This document shows positions 15,891 to 19,094 of a stretch of DNA of 19,094 bases, one piece after another. Every line of letters starts with the position of its first letter. Position 1 is the stretch's first letter. A model generated the notes under the pieces. It did not search any database. It was not told the origin of the DNA and saw nothing but the letters and a program-made list of their open reading frames with translations. Position numbers and translations under genes: made by a program. Origin of the DNA: SIG350 sp964520895 (lineage in GTDB: Bacteria > Bacillota > Clostridia > TANB77 > SIG350); assembly GCA_964520895.1 (NCBI GenBank), contig CAZFOR010000021.1, positions 1-19,094 of the forward strand. Reading direction: 5' to 3'.

Positions 15891-15919
15891 ATTTTATATT
15901 TAATACCTCATATTGTCAA
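15891..15919 (-). promoter_or_regulatory. Strong sigma-A-type promoter of the GH15-radA-disA-sua5-tlyA-recN unit
   Basis: On the minus strand TTGACA (complement of 15914-15919), exactly 17 bp, then TAAAAT (complement of 15891-15896). The predicted start is near 15885, leaving a very short leader (~12 nt) that is almost entirely the GGGGTGAA site. No other strong terminator or long gap appears until 6954, so this probably drives all eight genes. Confidence 0.75.
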
Positions 15920-15957
15920 TGAAATATGATTAATTTATCTTGATTTTTAGGCAAAAT

Positions 15958-15986
15958 ATATAAAGGTATCAATAATACCTTTATAT
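15958..15986. terminator. Hairpin terminator after the coiled-coil gene cluster
   Basis: A perfect 12-bp stem (15958-15969 with 15975-15986) around a 5-nt loop, 9 nt after the stop of the 120-residue gene on the minus strand. The following U-run is short (ATTTTG), so its strength is uncertain. It separates the coiled-coil cluster from the GH15 promoter. Confidence 0.6.
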
Positions 15987-15995
15987 TACAACTTT

Positions 15996-16358
15996 TTAAT
16001 TTTCATATTTTATTTCATTATTTAGTCTTTGTATTCTACTATTGAGTCTATTAACCATCTCTTGATGCTCCTTCTCCATTTCATCTTTCTTGTCAGAAAT
16101 TATTCTATCAACTTTTATTTCTATAGATTCACATTTTGATTCATTTGAAATAATTCTGCTCCTGTTTGACCACATATATTCATCCAATTTAGATATACTA
16201 TCTCTCATCTCTTCTTTTACATCATTAACCTTTTTTTCTAATCTCTCAAGTAATTTATTTACTTGAATAAGTTTATCTTTTGTTAAATCAGAATTGTATT
16301 TTATTTCTTCTTTCAACTCTTTTTCAGTTCTTTTTAATAATTCAATATCTACACTCAT
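15996..16358 (-). CDS. Predicted coiled-coil protein, 120 residues, unknown function
   Basis: Almost entirely charged helix rich in Lys, Glu and Asp with regularly spaced Leu, Ile and Val (DIELLKRTEKELKEEI, VNKLLERLEKKVNDVKEEM), broken near 62-75 by a Trp/Asn/Ser stretch, then a second helix ending LNSRIQRLNNEIKYEN. No signal peptide, membrane helix or enzymatic motif. A GGAGGTG site stands before the ATG. It is the last of three coiled-coil genes on this strand, with a gap of 22 nt after the 53-residue gene. It might form a hetero-oligomer with its neighbours, which is inference from context only. Confidence 0.75.
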   Translation of the reverse strand: MSVDIELLKRTEKELKEEIKYNSDLTKDKLIQVNKLLERLEKKVNDVKEEMRDSISKLDEYMWSNRSRIISNESKCESIEIKVDRIISDKKDEMEKEHQEMVNRLNSRIQRLNNEIKYEN

Positions 16359-16380
16359 ATATATACACCTCCAAATATTT

Positions 16381-16542
16381 TTAGCTTACAATAGCTCTTT
16401 CTATTTCTTTTTTACACTCTGCTATTTCTGCTTTGCATTCTTTTATCTCTGTTTTTATTTCTGATTTAAAATTATCCATTTCTGTTTTTAAAACACATGA
16501 AATCTTTTTAATTTCATCCATTATTTGATTATTATCTACCAT
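16381..16542 (-). CDS. Small coiled-coil protein, 53 residues, paralogue of the 194-residue neighbour
   Basis: Starts at the ATG at 16540-16542, 6 nt after a perfect AGGAGG (complement of 16549-16554), and ends at a TAA at 16381-16383. The opening MVDNNQIMDEIKKI matches MSDNKEILDEMKKM of the 194-residue protein, and a shared LKTE follows. The rest is one amphipathic helix with Ile/Met/Phe/Cys at 3-4 spacing and repeated Lys-Glu-Cys-Lys and Glu-Ile units. Cys36 and Cys43 lie one heptad apart. A 16-bp leader element is also shared with the larger gene. It looks like a short version or a truncated duplicate that kept a good ribosome site. Function unknown. Confidence 0.7.
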   Translation of the reverse strand: MVDNNQIMDEIKKISCVLKTEMDNFKSEIKTEIKECKAEIAECKKEIERAIVS

Positions 16543-16563
16543 ATTAATCCTCCTTTATAAAAT

Positions 16564-16579
16564 TTAATTTGTATGCCAA
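16564..16579 (-). repeat. Leader element copy 1 (upstream of the 53-residue gene)
   Basis: On the minus strand TTGGCATACAAATTAA, 22 nt before the ATG at 16542. It matches TTGGCACACAAGTTAA at 17191-17206 at 14 of 16 positions. The Shine-Dalgarno sites that follow differ in spacing, so the similarity is specific to this block. Confidence 0.6.
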
Positions 16580-16590
16580 TTTGTATATTT

Positions 16591-17175
16591 TTAATTTGCT
16601 GCAACTGCCACTTTTTCCTTTTTTTCTACATTTTCAGTATTATCTTTTTCAATTTGATTTTTTACCTTTTCAATTTCATTTTTAATATCTTTTTCTTTTT
16701 CACTAATATTTATTCTTATTCCATCAACATATTCTACATGTCCAGCAAAATCTCTCATAACAATCATAGCATCATCTTTTGCTGATTGTATTTGCTTTTT
16801 AACTTCTGCAAATTGCTTATTAACTTCTGCAAATTGTTTATTTACTATAATAAATCTTTTATCCATATCAACTTTAATTTCTTGTTTCATTATATTCATT
16901 TCTGCTTTTAATTCCGTTTTTAAATCGTTATTCATTTTTTTCATATCTGCTTTTAACTCTGTTCTTAAATTTTCATTTGTTTTTTTCATATCTGTTCTTA
17001 TGCCATTTTCCATATCTTTCATATCTGCTCGTATGCTATTTTCCATATTTTTCATATCTGCTTTTAATTCTGTTTTTAAATCATTATTCATATTCTTCAT
17101 TTCTGCTTTTAATTCCGTTTTTAAATCATTATTCATTTTTTTCATTTCATCTAAAATTTCCTTATTATCACTCAT
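16591..17175 (-). CDS. Repeat-built coiled-coil protein with 15- and 11-residue units, unknown function
   Basis: The 194 residues fall into an N-cap (1-10), then units at 11-25, 26-40, 41-51, 52-62, 63-77, 78-92 and 93-103 of 15,15,11,11,15,15,11 residues. Each begins with Met; the 15s read like MKKMNNDLKTELKAE and the 11s like MKNMENSIRAD. Hydrophobic positions are spaced 3-4-4-4 or 3-4-4, which favours a right-handed coiled coil rather than the common heptad type. From ~115 it changes to heptads (FAEVNKQ, FAEVKKQ), then a less regular part with FAGHVEYVDGIRINISEKE, and a Lys/Glu-rich tail ending AVAAN. No signal peptide or membrane helix. A GGAGGGAG site precedes the ATG. It is the first gene of a three-gene cluster. 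The function is not recognised. Confidence 0.8.
   Translation of the reverse strand: MSDNKEILDEMKKMNNDLKTELKAEMKNMNNDLKTELKADMKNMENSIRADMKDMENGIRTDMKKTNENLRTELKADMKKMNNDLKTELKAEMNIMKQEIKVDMDKRFIIVNKQFAEVNKQFAEVKKQIQSAKDDAMIVMRDFAGHVEYVDGIRINISEKEKDIKNEIEKVKNQIEKDNTENVEKKEKVAVAAN
16867..17145 (-). repeat. In-frame tandem repeats of 45 and 33 bp inside the coiled-coil gene
   Basis: Seven units encode the 15- and 11-residue repeats. Units of one class are close at the DNA level; for example 17101-17145 and 16900-16944 encode identical 15-residue peptides. Unit length varies by 12 bp, keeping the reading frame, so unit number could change without a frameshift. Confidence 0.8.
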
Positions 17176-17190
17176 AGTACTCCCTCCTCA

Positions 17191-17206
17191 TTAACTTGTG
17201 TGCCAA
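17191..17206 (-). repeat. Leader element copy 2 (upstream of the 194-residue gene)
   Basis: On the minus strand TTGGCACACAAGTTAA, 15 nt before the ATG at 17175, matching the copy at 16564-16579 at 14 of 16 positions. It either marks the boundary of a gene duplication or is a retained control element. Confidence 0.6.
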
Positions 17207-17505
17207 AACCATGAAACAATATTATTAAACTTACCTCATATATAACTACATATTCTTTTTCTTATATATTTTATTTAAAACTTATTTTCTCCTATATTTA
17301 TCTAATAATTGTTATAACTAATTTATTCTTCACATCACATCCTATATATTTTTATTGAATAAATAATATCATTTTATTGTCATATTGTCAATTGTATGTA
17401 CCTATTTTTTCTTAAAACTATTACTTATTTTTTTACATATTAACTTTTCAATGTTCAATCTGTTTTCAATACATTTTTCTTATTTTTTAATAATTTGAAG
17501 TTTCT

Positions 17506-17530
17506 AGAACTTTTTAGAACTTTTTAGAAT
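17506..17530. repeat. Helically phased direct repeat AGAACTTTTT
   Basis: AGAACTTTTT at 17506-17515 and 17516-17525, then AGAAT at 17526-17530, a period of exactly 10 bp; TTCTAGAA at 17502-17509 overlaps the first unit. The phased T-tracts should bend DNA. It lies about 200 bp upstream of the glycosyltransferase promoter. Confidence 0.6.
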
Positions 17531-17555
17531 TGTCTAAATAAAAAACTTTTTTAGA

Positions 17556-17593
17556 ATAATAAATATATTGTTCATGAATTCAATATTTATTAT
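17556..17593. repeat. Near-perfect inverted repeat upstream of the glycosyltransferase gene
   Basis: Left arm 17556-17570 and right arm 17581-17593 pair fully apart from a 2-nt bulge, around a 10-nt centre that holds TTCATGAA. There is no T-run, so a protein-binding site or structured DNA is more likely than a terminator. Confidence 0.5.
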
Positions 17594-17707
17594 CCATATA
17601 TTACCATGTTACATTTTGAATTTCAAGTGTTTTGTATAAACTCATATTAAAACTTTAATACAATTACCAACATATTTCCTTTATTTTTACAAATTTTCTA
17701 AAAAACA

Positions 17708-17736
17708 TTTACTTATGTGCTAAAAAAAGTTATAAT
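17708..17736 (+). promoter_or_regulatory. sigma-A-type promoter of the glycosyltransferase gene
   Basis: TTTACT (17708-17713), a 17-bp spacer and a consensus TATAAT (17731-17736). The inferred leader of ~30 nt ends with AGGAGG at 17761-17766, 6 nt before the ATG. Confidence 0.7.
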
Positions 17737-17772
17737 ATATATGTTATGTAAATTAAAATAAGGAGGAAAAAA

Positions 17773-19017
17773 ATGAATGAATTTGCATATTTTGCATCAC
17801 AAACTTTTCAGTATATAGTATTAATTCTAGGATTATACTTTTTTATTGTCTCAAGTTTTGGATGGATTAAGTTTAAAGAGAAAAAAGGAAAAGATGTAAA
17901 ACCAGAAAAAAGATTCGCATTAATTGCATCTGCACATAATGAAGAAGCTGTTATTGCACAATTAGTTGATAGTTTAACTGCTATTGATTATCCAAAAGAA
18001 TTATATGATATATATATAATTGCTGATAACTGTAATGATAAAACAGCTGATATTGCAAAAGAGCATGGTGCTAATGTTTTTATTAGATTTAATGATGTCA
18101 AAAAAGGAAAAGGCTATGCATTAGAATGGTGTTTTGATAAGATATTTGAAGGCGAAAAACAATATGATGCTTTTTGTATTTTTGATGCAGATAACTTAGT
18201 ACATAAAGACTTCTTATTAGAAATGAATAAACAATTCTGTAAAGGCTATAAAGCTGTACAAGGATATATTGATAGTAAAAATCCATATGACTCTTGGATA
18301 TCATTATCATATTCAATTGCATTTTGGATGTCAAATAGATTATATCAATTACCAAGATATTACTTAGGTATATCTTGTGGTTTATCTGGTACAGGTTTTG
18401 GTGTTTCTACAGACCTTATAAAGGAAATGGGTTGGGGTGCTACTTGTTTAACAGAAGATTTAGAGTTTACAGCTAAATTAGTTTTAAACAACGAAAAAGT
18501 TGCATTTGCTTATGATGCAATTATATATGATGAAAAACCTTTAACATTGGCACAATCTTGGAAACAAAGAAAAAGATGGATGCAAGGATTTGCAGATTGT
18601 ACAAAAAGATTTTTCTTACCACTTATGAAAAAAGCTATTATTGAAAGAAATGTTAAAGCATTAGATATAGCTTTATATATGGTACAACCTATAAGAATAT
18701 TATTATTTGGTATAGTTGCTACTGTTGGATATGCTTCAATGATAGCTCCACCAGGAACATTTTTTATGATATCAGATGTTGTTCCAATGTACATATTTTC
18801 AATTATAATACTAGCACAGACATTATATGGACCACTTGTTATGATAGTTGAAAAAAGAGCAAATATTAAAGTAATGCTTGGATTTATAATTTACCCATTC
18901 TATAATTTAACATGGGTTCCAATTACAATACAAGGTATTATAGATATGGATAAAAAAGAATGGTCACATACTCTACATACAAGACAAATTGATATTACTG
19001 AAGTAAATAAGCAATAA
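17773..19017 (+). CDS. Membrane-bound family 2 glycosyltransferase
   Basis: A processive-type GT-A glycosyltransferase using nucleotide-activated sugars to build an exported or surface glycan. One N-terminal membrane helix (~12-32) leads into the catalytic domain: SAHNEE at 53-58, the nucleotide-binding Asp85 in IIADNCND, DAD at 138-140 for the metal ion, TED at 227-229 with the likely base, and QRKRW at 265-269, the QxxRW mark of synthases of the cellulose/hyaluronan/poly-GlcNAc kind. Three further membrane helices follow (~300-320, 335-358, 366-388). At 414 residues it lacks extra domains such as PilZ, so the sugar and polymer cannot be named. It is monocistronic, with its own promoter and terminator, and no polysaccharide genes adjoin it in this window. 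Confidence 0.92.
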   Translation: MNEFAYFASQTFQYIVLILGLYFFIVSSFGWIKFKEKKGKDVKPEKRFALIASAHNEEAVIAQLVDSLTAIDYPKELYDIYIIADNCNDKTADIAKEHGANVFIRFNDVKKGKGYALEWCFDKIFEGEKQYDAFCIFDADNLVHKDFLLEMNKQFCKGYKAVQGYIDSKNPYDSWISLSYSIAFWMSNRLYQLPRYYLGISCGLSGTGFGVSTDLIKEMGWGATCLTEDLEFTAKLVLNNEKVAFAYDAIIYDEKPLTLAQSWKQRKRWMQGFADCTKRFFLPLMKKAIIERNVKALDIALYMVQPIRILLFGIVATVGYASMIAPPGTFFMISDVVPMYIFSIIILAQTLYGPLVMIVEKRANIKVMLGFIIYPFYNLTWVPITIQGIIDMDKKEWSHTLHTRQIDITEVNKQ

Positions 19018-19030
19018 TTAACATATAACT

Positions 19031-19072
19031 AAAAATACACCAATTAATTTTAAAATTGATTGGTGTATTTTT
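19031..19072. terminator. Rho-independent terminator after the glycosyltransferase gene
   Basis: A long stem: AAAAATACACCAAT pairs with ATTGGTGTATTTTT and the inner AATTTT/AAAATT extends it, with one U-G wobble in plus-strand RNA. It begins 13 nt after the stop codon. The flanking A- and T-runs would let it work in both directions. Confidence 0.9.
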
Positions 19073-19094
19073 GTTACTATTTAATATTAAAATA

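Larger units (their letters stand above)
17178..17772. other. 595-bp gene-free AT-rich region between divergent units
   Basis: No convincing gene, tRNA or recognisable riboswitch is seen. It holds the second leader-element copy (17191-17206), a 10-bp-phased direct repeat (17506-17530), a near-perfect dyad (17556-17593) and the glycosyltransferase promoter (17708-17736). A promoter for the coiled-coil cluster should lie at its left end, but no clear one was found. Confidence 0.6.

Noticed and set aside
16867..17145. CRISPR-like or non-coding tandem array
   Set aside because: The repeats are in frame, lack unique spacers of constant size and encode regular coiled-coil units, and the gene has a strong ribosome site.
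17178..17772. Riboswitch or small RNA gene in the long gene-free region
   Set aside because: No conserved riboswitch core, T-box or promoter-plus-terminator pair could be recognised; only simple repeats and a dyad are visible.
17773..19017. Assignment as cellulose synthase BcsA or poly-GlcNAc synthase
   Set aside because: The catalytic motifs are shared by many GT2 synthases. There is no PilZ domain and no bcs or ica partner gene in the window, so a specific polymer cannot be named.

Overview
The window comes from a very AT-rich, spore-forming, low-GC Gram-positive bacterium, most likely an uncultured member of the Clostridia (Bacillota). This is inferred from sporulation genes (spoIVB, ylbJ/spoVV, spoVAE), the Firmicutes gene orders radA-disA and tlyA-recN-spoIVB, strong Shine-Dalgarno sites, canonical sigma-A promoters and AT-biased codons. 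TGA behaves as a stop and TGG encodes Trp. A run of exactly 100 N (11362-11461) is a scaffold gap.

Layout. 1-36 (-): the first 12 codons of a pilin-like protein running off the left edge. 185-2146 (+): an S4-domain RluA-type pseudouridine synthase with an apparently leaderless start, a zinc-ribbon/NADAR-like protein, and a 67-residue putative HTH protein. 2221-3784 (-): a second RluA-type synthase coupled to a class I SAM methyltransferase. 3876-5507 (+): ylbJ/spoVV and spoVAE, both tied to dipicolinate uptake into the forespore. 5508-5809: an intergenic stretch holding the 3' remnant of an IS3-family transposase. 5810-6886 (-): spoIVB as its own unit.

7011-15873 (-) is one tightly packed unit of eight genes: GH15-like glycosidase, radA, disA, a damaged small membrane protein at the gap, sua5, tlyA, an intact paralogue of the small membrane protein, and recN. 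It reads from a TTGACA-N17-TAAAAT promoter at 15891-15919 to a palindromic terminator at 6954-6979. It combines genome integrity (RadA, DisA, RecN), translation/RNA modification (Sua5, TlyA) and one carbohydrate enzyme. DisA carries Asp-Asn-Ala in place of its active-site Asp-Gly-Ala. argR and spo0A, expected around recN and spoIVB from Bacillus gene order, are not present here.

15996-17175 (-) holds three small coiled-coil genes (194, 53 and 120 residues). Two are paralogues sharing a start motif and a 16-bp leader element. The largest is built of 15- and 11-residue units with hydrophobic spacing 3-4-4-4 and 3-4-4, the signature of a right-handed coiled coil. About 600 bp without a gene follow, with phased repeats and a dyad, and then a GT2 membrane glycosyltransferase (17773-19017, +) with its own promoter and terminator.

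The most unusual parts are the coiled-coil cluster, the duplicated small membrane protein embedded in a repair operon, and the DisA active-site change.
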